The position numbers and the translations under genes are program-made. A model generated the notes under the pieces. The model saw only the letters and a list, made by a program, of their open reading frames with translations, did no database searches and was not told the DNA's origin. From Hallerella sp964587155 (GTDB lineage Bacteria; Fibrobacterota; Fibrobacteria; Fibrobacterales; Fibrobacteraceae): a DNA stretch of 36,825 bases. Location of the stretch: contig CAZPKF010000021.1 in assembly GCA_964587155.1 (NCBI GenBank), positions 1-36,825 on the forward strand. The letters run 5' to 3'. This document shows positions 1 to 8,121 of the stretch, piece by piece (the first letter of the stretch is position 1; each line of letters opens with the position of its first letter).

Positions 1-2
1 CA

Positions 3-314
3 ATTGAAGGCGTAGAAATCAATTTGGATCAACTGGAAAAAACTATCACGAAAATTTCGAACGTATCGAAAGAATTGCGCGCCAGCATGCCCGGACTGGA
101 AAAAGGTCGTTCCGATGTCATTATTTGCGGATTATTTTGGCTAAAAAGCCTGCTAACGCGATTGCACGCGGAATCATTCCGCATCAGCACTGCCGGTTTG
201 CGATTCGGATTACTTTATCCGCCAAAACCAGATGTCCCTAAAGAAGAAAAGGCCAAGGCAAAAAAGCTTCCTCCCTGGCTGCAAAAGAAAAAGGATTCAG
301 AAAATGCGGATTAA
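3..314 (+). CDS. Ppx/GppA-family phosphatase, C-terminal end (partial)
   Basis: The open frame enters from the left edge (first full codon at base 3) and stops at 314, so only the C-terminal ~103 residues are present. The stretch containing MPGLEKGRSDVI, then ICGLFWLKSLL and ISTAGLRFGLLY, matches the conserved end of the exopolyphosphatase/guanosine pentaphosphatase (Ppx/GppA) family, usually written (I/L)PGL..xRAD(V/I)I..G...L......I.VS..GLREG. These enzymes hydrolyse polyphosphate or pppGpp in the cytoplasm. A Lys-rich tail (KEEKAKAKKLPPWLQKKK) follows the domain. The gene overlaps the next one by 11 bases, implying cotranscription. The N-terminal ATPase-fold motifs lie outside the window, so Ppx and GppA cannot be told apart. 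Confidence 0.75.
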   Translation: MEGVEINLDQLEKTITKISNVSKELRASMPGLEKGRSDVIICGLFWLKSLLTRLHAESFRISTAGLRFGLLYPPKPDVPKEEKAKAKKLPPWLQKKKDSENAD

Positions 315-1029
315 CAAATTTCTCTCATTATGCGGCATCGCAAGCCGTCGCGCCGCCGACTCGCTGATAAAGCAAGGCCTTGTCACCGTCAACGGCGAAG
401 TTTTACAGGAACTCGGCAGGGATGTTTCCGAAAAAGACGACGTCCGCGTTGGCGGCAAAGGCGTCCGTCCACCCCAAAAGACAAAAGTGATTCTTTTCCA
501 CAAGCCCGCAGGATGTGTCTGTTCCGCAGACGATCCCCAAGGCCGTCCAACAGTCTACGATTACCTTCCACCCGCTTATCGTCAAATGAAATATGTCGGC
601 AGGTTGGACTTGCAAAGCCGCGGACTTTTATTATTCACCAACGACGGAGACCTTCTTTACCGGCTCACGCATCCAAAATTTGAAATTCCCCGCAGCTACT
701 ATGTGTGGACAACCAGACCGCTTTCCCGTTCCGACGCAAACCGCCTTGTCGATGGTGTCGAAATCGGAGAAAACGAAAAAGGCAAAATGGAAGAAGCTCA
801 CGCCGAAGAAATCTTTTTCGATGAAGGATTCTTTGAAATGGTTCTGTGTGAAGGCAAAAACCGTGAAATTCGACGGATGCTCGAAGCGGTCGGTTACACC
901 ATCCGCGACTTGAAACGGGTTTCTTATGCGGGCATCGTATTGGGGAACCTTTCGCCCGGAGACTTCCGGGAACTTTCCGCCGCCGAAGAAAAAAATCTTC
1001 GGAAAGCAGTTGAAGAGGACAACCGATGA
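304..1029 (+). CDS. RsuA/RluB-family rRNA pseudouridine synthase
   Basis: A 241-residue cytoplasmic enzyme that isomerises a specific uridine of rRNA. Residues 1-45 form an S4 RNA-binding domain (MRINKFLSLCGIASRR..ADSLI). The catalytic domain carries the family motif GRLDLQSRGLLLFTNDG, with catalytic Asp102, and the later GKNREIRRML and R.SYAGI.LG elements typical of the RsuA/RluB/RluE/RluF family. The start at 304 was chosen because the S4 domain begins there and AAGGA lies at 291-295, eight bases upstream; the frame is open further upstream but codes for nothing recognisable. It overlaps the preceding phosphatase by 11 bases and the next gene by ATGA. The exact target uridine (16S or 23S) cannot be read from sequence. 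A second member of the family lies at 29985-30692. Confidence 0.9.
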   Translation: MRINKFLSLCGIASRRAADSLIKQGLVTVNGEVLQELGRDVSEKDDVRVGGKGVRPPQKTKVILFHKPAGCVCSADDPQGRPTVYDYLPPAYRQMKYVGRLDLQSRGLLLFTNDGDLLYRLTHPKFEIPRSYYVWTTRPLSRSDANRLVDGVEIGENEKGKMEEAHAEEIFFDEGFFEMVLCEGKNREIRRMLEAVGYTIRDLKRVSYAGIVLGNLSPGDFRELSAAEEKNLRKAVEEDNR

Positions 1030-1688
1030 AACGCACTCTCTTCATCGGCGATGTACATGGCTGCTACGAAGAAATGATACAAATCATTGAACAGTTCCAT
1101 TACTCACCGGGTGAAGATTCCATTTATTTTACGGGAGACTTGATAAATAAGGGTCCCAACTCCCTGAAAGCCGTTGAAACAGTTCAAAAGAACGCATTCA
1201 AAAGCGTCTTGGGGAATCACGAAGATTGGTTGCTCAAATGGATACAGACTCCGCAAGAACTTTGGACTGACAAACAGAAGCGTTCTGCTGAACTTCTCGA
1301 AGATCCCGTTCGAATCGCCGAAATCGTCAAAGAATGGCCTCTTTGGATTGACACCTCCCAAGCACTTCTCGTCCATGCGGGAATTGAACCGGGCAAAAAA
1401 AATCTCGGCGACATGAACAAAAATACGATTCTCACCATTCGTACATGGGATGGCAAAGGCGAAAACATGAACAACCCCGAAGACCCGGCCTGGTTTGAAT
1501 GCGTTTCATGGCCCAAAACGATTATTTTCGGACATTGGGCAAAAATGGGACTCGTTCACAAGCCCGGATTTTGCGGACTCGATTCCGGATGTGTCTATGG
1601 GAAATTCCTTTCGGCTTTTTGCCCAGAAGAAAACAAGCTTTATACAATCCCAGCGAAAAAAGTCTATTCCCCCATTAAAAAGAAATAA
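1026..1688 (+). CDS. Calcineurin-like metallophosphatase (ApaH/PrpE/PP1-like)
   Basis: A 220-residue cytoplasmic phosphoesterase. The complete metal-binding signature is visible: GDVHG (Asp9, His11), GDLINKG (Asp38), GNHED (Asn64, His65), a later VHAG (His119) and FGHW (His172). This order is that of the bacterial serine/threonine phosphatase and diadenosine tetraphosphatase group. Known relatives cleave Ap4A, phosphoproteins or RNA caps with two metal ions; the substrate here cannot be assigned. The start overlaps the preceding pseudouridine synthase stop as ATGA, so the two are probably translationally coupled. The family call is firm; a specific name such as apaH is not justified. Confidence 0.88.
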   Translation: MKRTLFIGDVHGCYEEMIQIIEQFHYSPGEDSIYFTGDLINKGPNSLKAVETVQKNAFKSVLGNHEDWLLKWIQTPQELWTDKQKRSAELLEDPVRIAEIVKEWPLWIDTSQALLVHAGIEPGKKNLGDMNKNTILTIRTWDGKGENMNNPEDPAWFECVSWPKTIIFGHWAKMGLVHKPGFCGLDSGCVYGKFLSAFCPEENKLYTIPAKKVYSPIKKK

Positions 1689-1709
1689 ATCCATCCTCAT
1701 TTCAATTTC

Positions 1710-1715
1710 TAAATT
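1710..1715 (+). promoter_or_regulatory. Candidate -10 element directly upstream of nadA
   Basis: TAAATT ends nine bases before the nadA ATG, and no Shine-Dalgarno sequence is visible in the gap. No convincing -35 is seen. It belongs to a recurring pattern in this window (see findings) that would give a leaderless or near-leaderless transcript. It could be chance A/T-richness. Confidence 0.3.
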
Positions 1716-1724
1716 AAGTCTACT

Positions 1725-2741
1725 ATGACAGCTCAAGAACTTTTCAACCGTCTTCAAAACGTCCAGCCGGGAACCGTCCTTTGCAATTACACAATGGAAC
1801 ACTGCGAAAAGATGCTTCCCCTCATCAACGAAATCAATGAACTCAAAAAAGAACGCCACGCAGTAATTCTCGCTCACAGTTACGTAGCGCCAGAAATCGT
1901 TCTCGGCGTCGCCGATTATGATGGGGACAGTTTCAAATTGAGCCAAGACGCGACAAAAGTCGAAGCCGATATGATTGTCTTTGCCGCAGTCCGTTTCATG
2001 GGAGAAACCGCTAAAATTTTGAACCCGACAAAGGATGTTTTAATTCCAGGACCACTTTCCGGATGCAGTCTAGCCGACAGCATCACCGGGGAAGAAGTCG
2101 CCGCTCTCAGAAAAAAATATCCGGACCACACATTCGCTTGTTACATCAACACAACCGCCGACGTCAAAGCGGAATGCGATGTTTGCGTCACCAGCTCCAA
2201 TGTGTATAAGATCATTTCGAGCCTGCCGAACGACAAAATCGTCTTTGTCCCAGACAGACTCATGGGAAAAAATTTACAAGAAGCCTTGGACAAAAATGGA
2301 ATTCACAAAGAAATCGTACTTTACTCCGGTTGCTGTTACGTTCACGAAAAATACGATCCAGAACTCATCCGCTTTTTCCGCAGCGAAAATCCCGGTTTGC
2401 GCGTTGTCAGCCACCCGGAATGTCACCCAGGAGTCGCCCTGCTGAGCGATTACGTCGGCAGCACTGGGCAAATGGTCAAATACATCCGTGAACAGCCGAA
2501 AAACACTCCCATTTTATTGCTCACGGAATGCGGACTCAACGCCCGAATGCAATACGAATTTCCAGACAAGCACTTTATCGGCAGCTGCAGCATGTGCAAA
2601 TACATGAAGTCCAATTCGCTAGAAAACATTTTGGAAACATTGCGGCATCCAGAAAAAGCTTCTAAAGTGGAATTGCCCGAAGACACGATGAAACGCGCCA
2701 AACATTGCATTGACGAAATGTTCCGTTACGCCGCCATGTAA
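1725..2741 (+). CDS. nadA: Quinolinate synthase
   Basis: A 338-residue cytoplasmic iron-sulfur enzyme of de novo NAD synthesis. It condenses iminoaspartate (from NadB or aspartate dehydrogenase) with dihydroxyacetone phosphate to give quinolinate. Family landmarks are in order: AHSYVAPE and ADYDGDSF near the N-terminus, PGPLSGCSLAD (Cys114), CVTSSN, FVPDRLMG, SGCCYVHEKY (Cys203/204), SHPECHPGV, TECGLNAR and CSMCKYMKSN (Cys288/291). Cys114, one of Cys203/204 and one of Cys288/291 correspond to the three ligands of the catalytic [4Fe-4S] cluster. Length and motif order are complete. nadB and nadC are not in the window. It starts 36 bases after the phosphatase, and the next gene begins 13 bases after its stop. 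Confidence 0.96.
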   Translation: MTAQELFNRLQNVQPGTVLCNYTMEHCEKMLPLINEINELKKERHAVILAHSYVAPEIVLGVADYDGDSFKLSQDATKVEADMIVFAAVRFMGETAKILNPTKDVLIPGPLSGCSLADSITGEEVAALRKKYPDHTFACYINTTADVKAECDVCVTSSNVYKIISSLPNDKIVFVPDRLMGKNLQEALDKNGIHKEIVLYSGCCYVHEKYDPELIRFFRSENPGLRVVSHPECHPGVALLSDYVGSTGQMVKYIREQPKNTPILLLTECGLNARMQYEFPDKHFIGSCSMCKYMKSNSLENILETLRHPEKASKVELPEDTMKRAKHCIDEMFRYAAM

Positions 2742-2754
2742 ATTCAGGAGTCCC

Positions 2755-3453
2755 ATGCGCCGCCTATTTCCCCTTCTCGTCCTTTCTCTTTTCACCTCTT
2801 TCTGCTTTGCCAGAAACAGCGAAAAAGTTATTTGGCACCGAAGTTATTTCGTTTCACTCGGGCTCGATGTCGTTTTTTCGGCAGCCGGAGACCTAGACGG
2901 AAAGCGCTTTTACAAAGCAGACGGAGATGATGGCAACGCAGAAGAACGCGTTTACGTACCTTCCATCGGCACATTCCCCCTCCCTCTAATTGAAGCGGGC
3001 GTAAACTTCAATCAACACACCATTGCCATCGCCTTTGGAATTTGGAATCCTGACGTAAGTTACGCCAAAGGAACCGAAGACGAAACCGGCAACGACGCCA
3101 ATTTCTGGCGATTTTCCGCAGAATACCGTTACTACTTCTTTTGGCCAGAAGACTTTCAAGTTGGCCCAGGGATAGGCTACTCCTTTTCCCGTTTGTCCAT
3201 CAAAGACGCCGCTTTCGGCAGCGACAAATACGGCAGCGGATTCCGCGAAGATGCCATTTACGCAGGCAACGCTTTTGCCGTTTCCGCCAACATGCGTTAC
3301 AAAATGCGACCGTTCGGTATGGACATTGCCTTGCGTTACCGCCCCATGTTCATTCGCAGTGTCTCCACAGACAGCGGCGGTTACAGCGACCTTTCCGAAA
3401 CACTATGGCATCATAGCCTCGAATTTTCAGGAAAAGTTTTCGTTGAATTTTAA
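2755..3453 (+). CDS. Putative outer-membrane beta-barrel protein
   Basis: I do not recognise a named family. The 232-residue product begins with a clear signal peptide (MRRLFPLLVLSLFTSFCFA, cleavage after the Ala). The mature part alternates polar and aromatic residues as beta-hairpins do (EYRYYFFWPEDFQVGPGIGY, ALRYRPMF) and ends in Phe (KVFVEF), the usual C-terminal signature for BAM-assembled barrels. The size suits an 8-10 strand barrel. The start at 2755 is chosen over an upstream in-frame alternative because it opens the signal peptide and has AGGAG at 2746-2750. Function is unknown; the short gap after nadA suggests cotranscription rather than a shared role. Confidence 0.65.
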   Translation: MRRLFPLLVLSLFTSFCFARNSEKVIWHRSYFVSLGLDVVFSAAGDLDGKRFYKADGDDGNAEERVYVPSIGTFPLPLIEAGVNFNQHTIAIAFGIWNPDVSYAKGTEDETGNDANFWRFSAEYRYYFFWPEDFQVGPGIGYSFSRLSIKDAAFGSDKYGSGFREDAIYAGNAFAVSANMRYKMRPFGMDIALRYRPMFIRSVSTDSGGYSDLSETLWHHSLEFSGKVFVEF

Positions 3454-3503
3454 AATGGGAATTGACAGATTCTAGCCCGTGAAATAAGGCGTTAAATTGG
3501 TCG

Positions 3504-3526
3504 GGATTTCACAGGAAAATCCTTTT
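3504..3526 (+). terminator. Weak candidate intrinsic terminator after the barrel gene
   Basis: GGATTT (3504-3509) pairs with AAATCC (3517-3522) across a 7-base loop and is followed by TTTTCT. The stem is short and A/T-rich, so it is weak. It lies about 50 bases downstream of the plus-strand stop, in the 228-base convergent gap (3454-3681) that holds no gene I can support. Confidence 0.3.
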
Positions 3527-3607
3527 CTACAAAAGGGCAAATTTCGCACGATGTGAATGGCGAAGACTAATGCCGTTTTTGTGGAATGAAAATTTCGCGG
3601 CAATCAT

Positions 3608-3646
3608 CCTTTTTGTCAAAGAAGAATGCCTCTTCTGCGAAAAAGG
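3608..3646. other. Imperfect stem-loop in the convergent intergenic gap
   Basis: CCTTTTT (3608-3614) pairs with AAAAAGG (3640-3646), and inside it AGAAGA (3620-3625) pairs with TCTTCT (3631-3636) around a 5-base loop; unpaired bases (5 against 3) separate the two helices. It sits 36 bases past the stop of the last Bat gene, where a transcript end would be expected, but neither strand has a U-tract directly after the stem. Possible roles are a transcript 3' end or RNA stability element. Confidence 0.3.
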
Positions 3647-3681
3647 AACCCGTCAGAAAAACAGCGGATTTCCAATAAAAA

Positions 3682-4308
3682 TCACCAATCTTTTTCGGGA
3701 CGGGCCATGCCTTTCTTCGGTTTCCACGGTTTGCGTTCACCGTTATTTTCATCAAAATCTTTGAGCAATTGCGAAGCCTCTTGCGGAGTCATCTGCCCGG
3801 ACTGTTCTTGTTCCGCATTTTCCTGCTCGTTTGAACTGCTAGAATTCCCTGCGGAATTTTCTGAAGGATTATCCTTCTGCGAATCAGAGGCATCTTCCCC
3901 AGAAGAACTCGACTGTTCGTTTCCGGAATTTTCCGCAGCACTCGAATTTCCTTCCCTTGAATCACTGGAATTTCCAGAATCCGGATTCTGATTTTGTCCT
4001 TCTGAATTTTGATTGTCCGAATTCTGTTTTTCCTGTTCTTGATTTTCGCCATTCGGATTGTTCTGCTGATTTTGTTTTTTCTGTTCATCCTTGGATTCTT
4101 CAATTCTATCCCGCAGCATTTGCAGTTTGATATCATCCGGATAATATTGCAAACCTTCTGCGCACGTAATTTCCGCAGTCGGAAGCCGGTTTTCAATATA
4201 CTGGAACGAAGCATCCGAATAATATTGAGCCGCCGACTTGGGAGCCTTCGCCAAAGCGCAAATCGCACCCGTCAAAACAACATACAACGTAATCTTTAGA
4301 ATATTCAT
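3682..4308 (-). CDS. BatC-tail-like exported protein with Asn/Gln/Ser/Glu-rich region
   Basis: A 208-residue protein and the last gene of the Bat operon. Residues 1-20 form a signal peptide (MNILKITLYVVLTGAICALA). A short TPR-like helical pair follows (YYSDASFQYIENRL..., AEGLQYYPDDIKLQMLRDRI). Then come about 110 residues of very low complexity, dominated by N, Q, S, E, D and G. The C-terminus carries MTPQEASQLLKDFDENNGER, which resembles the conserved tail of BatC/BatE-type proteins. A basic patch (KPWKPKKGMARPEKDW) ends the protein. ATG at 4308 is preferred over the TTG one codon earlier because of the GGGGG run upstream. The start overlaps the previous stop by one base. It is probably periplasmic or membrane-anchored; function is unknown. 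Confidence 0.7.
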   Translation of the reverse strand: MNILKITLYVVLTGAICALAKAPKSAAQYYSDASFQYIENRLPTAEITCAEGLQYYPDDIKLQMLRDRIEESKDEQKKQNQQNNPNGENQEQEKQNSDNQNSEGQNQNPDSGNSSDSREGNSSAAENSGNEQSSSSGEDASDSQKDNPSENSAGNSSSSNEQENAEQEQSGQMTPQEASQLLKDFDENNGERKPWKPKKGMARPEKDW

Positions 4309-5036
4309 CAAATGACCCCCAAGTCGTTGTCGGCATTGGACTGATCTATTTTGCTTTTGGGTTTTCTCCCCGCTTTGATGTCTATGACATCTTCAATTCT
4401 TTGAATATACGGTCCAAAACTAGCTGCAGTTGAATCTACCGACATCGTATTTTCCAAAAGTTCTTTCGCCGGAGTATGTTGTCCATCTTTGCACATTTGA
4501 AGTGCGCGTGCCAAAACCTGTTTTGCAGATTCCGATAGAGGCGGCTGTTTCTGGTCATTTTGATTCTGCTGATTTTGCTCTTTTTGTTTGTCAATTTCCT
4601 CTTTCAATTTCCGCTGGACAATTTCCACATTGCGCTTTGCGTTTTCATAATCCGGATTCAAGTCAACCGCTTTTTTCAAATATGCGACAGACTCCCGCCA
4701 CTTGGAAATTCTCTCCGAAGGCTCCGAAGCTTTCTCGCCCATCCGAAAATACGTATTCGCCAAATTGAATGCCGCTTTTGACGCAAGCAAAGAATCCGGC
4801 ATCCGAACGGCACTTCCCAATTCCTTTTCCGCTTCTTCAAAATTTCCGAGCTTGTATTGACACGTTCCCACATTGTAAAACAAAAGCGGATTCGAAGGAT
4901 CCCCTTCGCGCGCCTCTTTGTATTTTTCTAACGCCTCCGCAAACATTCCCGCCCGGAAAAGTTCATTGCCATCGTTAATCGGATTTGCCCAAGCGGCAAG
5001 TGCAAAAAGCAGATTCCACATGAAAAATTTTTTCAT
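4308..5036 (-). CDS. TPR-repeat protein, BatC-like
   Basis: A 242-residue exported protein with a signal peptide (MKKFFMWNLLFALAAWA) followed by tetratricopeptide helices: NELFRAGMFAEALEKYKEA, NPLLFYNVGTCQYKLGNFEEA, AAFNLANTYFRMGEKA and AVDLNPDYENAKRNVEIVQR. After these comes a short Gln/Asn-rich linker and a helical C-terminus. Bat operons normally end with TPR proteins (BatC/BatE) thought to scaffold partners on the periplasmic side of the VWA proteins. The ATG at 5036 is chosen because GAGG lies six bases upstream; a TTG one codon earlier is poorly spaced. It sits 11 bases after batB, inside the operon. There is no evidence of a catalytic function. Confidence 0.8.
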   Translation of the reverse strand: MKKFFMWNLLFALAAWANPINDGNELFRAGMFAEALEKYKEAREGDPSNPLLFYNVGTCQYKLGNFEEAEKELGSAVRMPDSLLASKAAFNLANTYFRMGEKASEPSERISKWRESVAYLKKAVDLNPDYENAKRNVEIVQRKLKEEIDKQKEQNQQNQNDQKQPPLSESAKQVLARALQMCKDGQHTPAKELLENTMSVDSTAASFGPYIQRIEDVIDIKAGRKPKSKIDQSNADNDLGVI

Positions 5037-5047
5037 CAAAAACCTCG

Positions 5048-6076
5048 TCAGCTGAAACGCCCTGCAGCCTGAGTCCTCTTTTTTCCACGTTCAGAAATGA
5101 GCGCTTCCGCAAGGAACAAAAGGGCGGCTATCGAAAGGAAAATCTGATATCTGTCTTGATAATTTTCAATCTGATTCGAAGACGTGTCGCGTTTTTCAAG
5201 ACCCGCAATTTCCGAAAGTACTTTTTGCAGCTGGAATTCCCCCGGACTAGCGTAAAAATAACGCGCCCCGGTGATGCTAGCCACTTCTTGCAAAGTCCTT
5301 TCTTCCAAACGCGTTGTCACAATTCCGCCAAAACGGTCCTTGTGATAAGACACTTCGCCGTTTTTGGTTTGCTCCGGAATAGGAACGCCTTCCTTGGAGC
5401 CAATGCCAACCGTATAAATGCGAATTCCTTCTTCCGCCGCTTCTTTCGCCTTTTCGACCGCTTTCGGATCTTGCTCCTCCCCATCACTCATCAAAACCAT
5501 TACCGCGTATTTTGACGGAACTCGAGATCGACGGAACATTTGCAAGCCCTTCTCTATCGCCGAAGAAAGGTCTGTCCCCGGATAAAGCCATCCCGGTTCC
5601 AAATCCCGTAGAATCAACTGCACAGTCCCATAATCAAGAGTCAACGGCACAAGGGTTTGTGCTTCGCCAGAAAAGGCGACAAGTCCTACCCTATCTCCTG
5701 AAAGCGTATCAAGAAATGCAGAGATTTCGTGCCGCGAACGCACCAAACGATTCGGCTTCACATCTTGCGCAAGCATTGAAAGGGAAACGTCTTGAAGCAG
5801 CACAATATCCAAACCTTTGCGTTCAATATGCTCCATTTGCCGTCCCCATTGCGGTCTAGCGAGGGCGACTATCAAAAAGGCAATTCCCAAAAGCAAAAGA
5901 GACGCTTTGACTGCCCTGCGCCAAGGCGATAACGACGAAGCTATCTTCGGGAACATCGAAAGCGAGGCGAACCGCGCCGACAGTTTTTTCCGGCGACGGT
6001 TGGCATACAAAAAAAGCATCGCAAAAAGTGGCAATAAAAACAAGCACCACAAAAAACTCGGTTCGGCAAATCTCAT
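5048..6076 (-). CDS. batB: BatB-like von Willebrand factor A membrane protein
   Basis: A 342-residue inner-membrane protein. It has two N-terminal membrane segments (FLWCLFLLPLFAMLFLYA and ASLLLLGIAFLIVALARP), then a VWA domain, then a C-terminal membrane segment (YQIFLSIAALLFLAEAL). The metal-ion-dependent adhesion site is complete: DVSLS, the Thr/Asp of YPGTDLSSAI, and MSDGEEQDP. This matches BatA/BatB proteins, which act with MoxR ATPases; the family was named from the Bacteroides aerotolerance operon, although the aerotolerance role is disputed. The start overlaps the batA stop as ATGA and has GAGG five bases upstream. Assignment as BatB rather than BatA rests on its position second after batA. 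Confidence 0.88.
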   Translation of the reverse strand: MRFAEPSFLWCLFLLPLFAMLFLYANRRRKKLSARFASLSMFPKIASSLSPWRRAVKASLLLLGIAFLIVALARPQWGRQMEHIERKGLDIVLLQDVSLSMLAQDVKPNRLVRSRHEISAFLDTLSGDRVGLVAFSGEAQTLVPLTLDYGTVQLILRDLEPGWLYPGTDLSSAIEKGLQMFRRSRVPSKYAVMVLMSDGEEQDPKAVEKAKEAAEEGIRIYTVGIGSKEGVPIPEQTKNGEVSYHKDRFGGIVTTRLEERTLQEVASITGARYFYASPGEFQLQKVLSEIAGLEKRDTSSNQIENYQDRYQIFLSIAALLFLAEALISERGKKRTQAAGRFS

Positions 6077-7167
6077 GGGATCCTCACAAAACGCGTATTC
6101 GCAAGCACCAGTTCAAGTAAAATCAAAAGAGCTCCAGCCAAAAGCCACGGATAAAATTTTTCCCGGTAACGCGCATAGGCAATCGTCTGAATTTCCGTTT
6201 TTTCAAGTTGATCGATTTCCCCGTAGATTTTTTCCAAATCATCCCGACTTTCCGCCCGGTAATACCTTCCCCCTGTACTCGAAGCGATAAGTCCCAGCAT
6301 TTTTTCATCCAACGCATTTTCTGCGGGAATCGGAACATCCGCCCACGAAATATCTCCGGTCCATGGATTTTGTTGAAAACCGAGGAACGAACCATCCCTT
6401 TTTCCAACGCCCACAGTATAAACTTTGACACCCAACGCCTTGGCGACTTCCGCAGCATGTGCAGGCGGAACTAGACTTGCATTGTCCACGCCATCCGTCA
6501 AAAGAATCACCACTTTTGATTTTGCATCCGACTTTTCAAGCCTTGCAAGCGAAGTCATCAACCCATCTCCAATCGCCGTCCCATTTCCAGATGCAGACGA
6601 ATCATTTACCGATTCCAAAATTTCAAGCAGCGCACCATAATCGAGTGTCAACGGCACAAGGGTGTAAGAACGTCCGGCAAAAACAGAAAGTCCAATTCGG
6701 TCACTTTCCCTTTTTCCAACAAATTCTTCCATCACCGTTTTTGCGTATCCCAGCCGGGAATATTGCCAGAATCGACCACTTTTCAAAGTCTTTTCCGCAT
6801 TCATCGTTTTCAGTTTGATCTGATCGGCACGGGTCAACATATCCAAAGTTGCCATTGAACCGGAAACATCCAGAGCGAGCATTATATCAACGCCTTCTGT
6901 TGACGTGTATTCCACTTCCGTCGCATTTTGCGGTCGCGAAAGTGCCACGACAAAGCAACAAAGGGCCGCCACACGGAGCGCGGGAACCAAATAGCGCAAA
7001 CGCACGCGGGAACCTTTTGCCGCTTTTTTCGCAATCGAAAGCGCAGGAAACTTAATCGTACTTTTCCGCTTATGGGAATGCCACCACCAATCCGCAATCA
7101 AAAGCGGAACAAACAGCAGCAACAAGAAGGCTTCTGGATTTTGAAAATGCAAATTACCGAGATCCAT
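6073..7167 (-). CDS. batA: BatA-like von Willebrand factor A membrane protein
   Basis: A 364-residue inner-membrane protein. The N-terminal LHFQNPEAFLLLLFVPLLIA segment followed by WWWHSHKRK is typical of BatA (BATA_N domain). A second membrane segment follows (RYLVPALRVAALCCFVVALSRPQ). The VWA domain has an intact MIDAS: DVSGSM, GNGTAIGDGL and LLTDGVDN. A last membrane segment (YPWLLAGALLILLELVLA) lies near the C-terminus. The start at 7167 is chosen because GGAGG lies at 7177-7181 and the product then opens with the family N-terminus; 35 residues of in-frame upstream sequence look like read-through of the neighbouring gene. It overlaps the preceding gene by 14 bases. Confidence 0.9.
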   Translation of the reverse strand: MDLGNLHFQNPEAFLLLLFVPLLIADWWWHSHKRKSTIKFPALSIAKKAAKGSRVRLRYLVPALRVAALCCFVVALSRPQNATEVEYTSTEGVDIMLALDVSGSMATLDMLTRADQIKLKTMNAEKTLKSGRFWQYSRLGYAKTVMEEFVGKRESDRIGLSVFAGRSYTLVPLTLDYGALLEILESVNDSSASGNGTAIGDGLMTSLARLEKSDAKSKVVILLTDGVDNASLVPPAHAAEVAKALGVKVYTVGVGKRDGSFLGFQQNPWTGDISWADVPIPAENALDEKMLGLIASSTGGRYYRAESRDDLEKIYGEIDQLEKTEIQTIAYARYREKFYPWLLAGALLILLELVLANTRFVRIP

Positions 7168-8119
7168 TTGCAGCGCCCTCCGTGCCCAATTTTTTCTTTT
7201 CGGGAACAGGCTTCGTGTCTTCGACAAGGCGGTTTGCCCAATCTTCCCAGAAAACGACCCTGTCTTCGCCAATTTTCATTTTTGCAAATTTGACGGGATA
7301 AGTTTCCTTTTCCAATTCCACTAGCGACTGTTTATAAGCTTCCGGCAAACCGGGAATGTGCGCAATTCGGGATTTCAATTGCGAAAGAGTCGCATCGAGG
7401 ATTCCCTCTGCCGAGCATCCATCCAAGAATCGGCGTTCTAGATAACGGCGCACGATAAAGCTCAAAGACGTGAAATATTCCGCTTGATTTCCGGATGCGA
7501 GCAACTGACTTTCTCGGAGTTTTTTCAAAGCCAAAACCGCTTCTTCATAAGGGGGCAACATCCGGAATGATTTCTCCGAGCGCAACTTCCGATGTAAAAA
7601 CCATCCAAGCGCAACGAATAGGAGCGCCCCCAAAATTCCAAGAAGAATCCGAGTCCACAACGGCATTTGCGAATCATCGATCGGTTCTTCCACTTCAAGA
7701 ATATCTTCTTCCGAACCATCCGTCCGCGACACCACTTTGATGGCGACAGGATCCGTTTTTACAATCACAGTATCACTTCCCAAAACCGCTTGCACTTCTT
7801 GCGGCGCAATGAGAAAATCCCCGGCGACAAATGTGTTCAAAGTCGCTTTCCAAATCGATTTTTTTTGCCCGGGTAAAGACTTTTCACCATCTTCATCACG
7901 CAGCAGGTCCTTGACTTCAAAATTGCCCAGATTTCCGACAAAAGCGGGGAGTTCCACCAAGGCACTTTCCGGAGCATTCACTTCGATTTGATATTCAAAA
8001 CGGTCCCCGATAAAAACCTGCGAAGCTGTCGTCGAAGACTTGACCGAAACCGGAAAAGCGAACGTCTGCGATGCAAATAAAAGCACCCCAAGCCATTTCC
8101 ATCTTGAAAAAAATCGCAT
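7154..8119 (-). CDS. BatD/DUF4381-like membrane protein
   Basis: A 321-residue protein. A signal peptide (RWKWLGVLLFASQTFAF) precedes a beta-rich extracytoplasmic domain of about 120 residues with the look of BatD repeats (VFIGDRFEYQIEVNAP..., GDFLIAPQEVQAVLGSDTV). A membrane segment lies at about 155-175 (TRILLGILGALLFVALGWFL). The cytoplasmic helical domain contains the DUF4381-like stretch EEAVLALKKLRESQ and FTSLSFIVRRYLERRF. Such proteins sit between DUF58 and BatA in many Bat operons and are proposed membrane partners of the VWA proteins. The ATG at 8119 has GGAG six bases upstream, better placed than the TTG at 8125. It starts two bases after the DUF58 stop. Confidence 0.75.
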   Translation of the reverse strand: MRFFSRWKWLGVLLFASQTFAFPVSVKSSTTASQVFIGDRFEYQIEVNAPESALVELPAFVGNLGNFEVKDLLRDEDGEKSLPGQKKSIWKATLNTFVAGDFLIAPQEVQAVLGSDTVIVKTDPVAIKVVSRTDGSEEDILEVEEPIDDSQMPLWTRILLGILGALLFVALGWFLHRKLRSEKSFRMLPPYEEAVLALKKLRESQLLASGNQAEYFTSLSFIVRRYLERRFLDGCSAEGILDATLSQLKSRIAHIPGLPEAYKQSLVELEKETYPVKFAKMKIGEDRVVFWEDWANRLVEDTKPVPEKKKLGTEGAANGSR

Positions 8120-8121
8120 GA

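Noticed and set aside
232..303. 24-codon upstream extension of the first pseudouridine synthase
   Set aside because: The S4 domain starts at 304 with AAGGA eight bases upstream; the extension is a Lys/Arg-rich read of the overlapping phosphatase tail.
3570..3991. Small plus-strand open frames opposite the end of the Bat operon
   Set aside because: They mirror the low-complexity Bat gene and have no signal, motif or ribosome-binding site.
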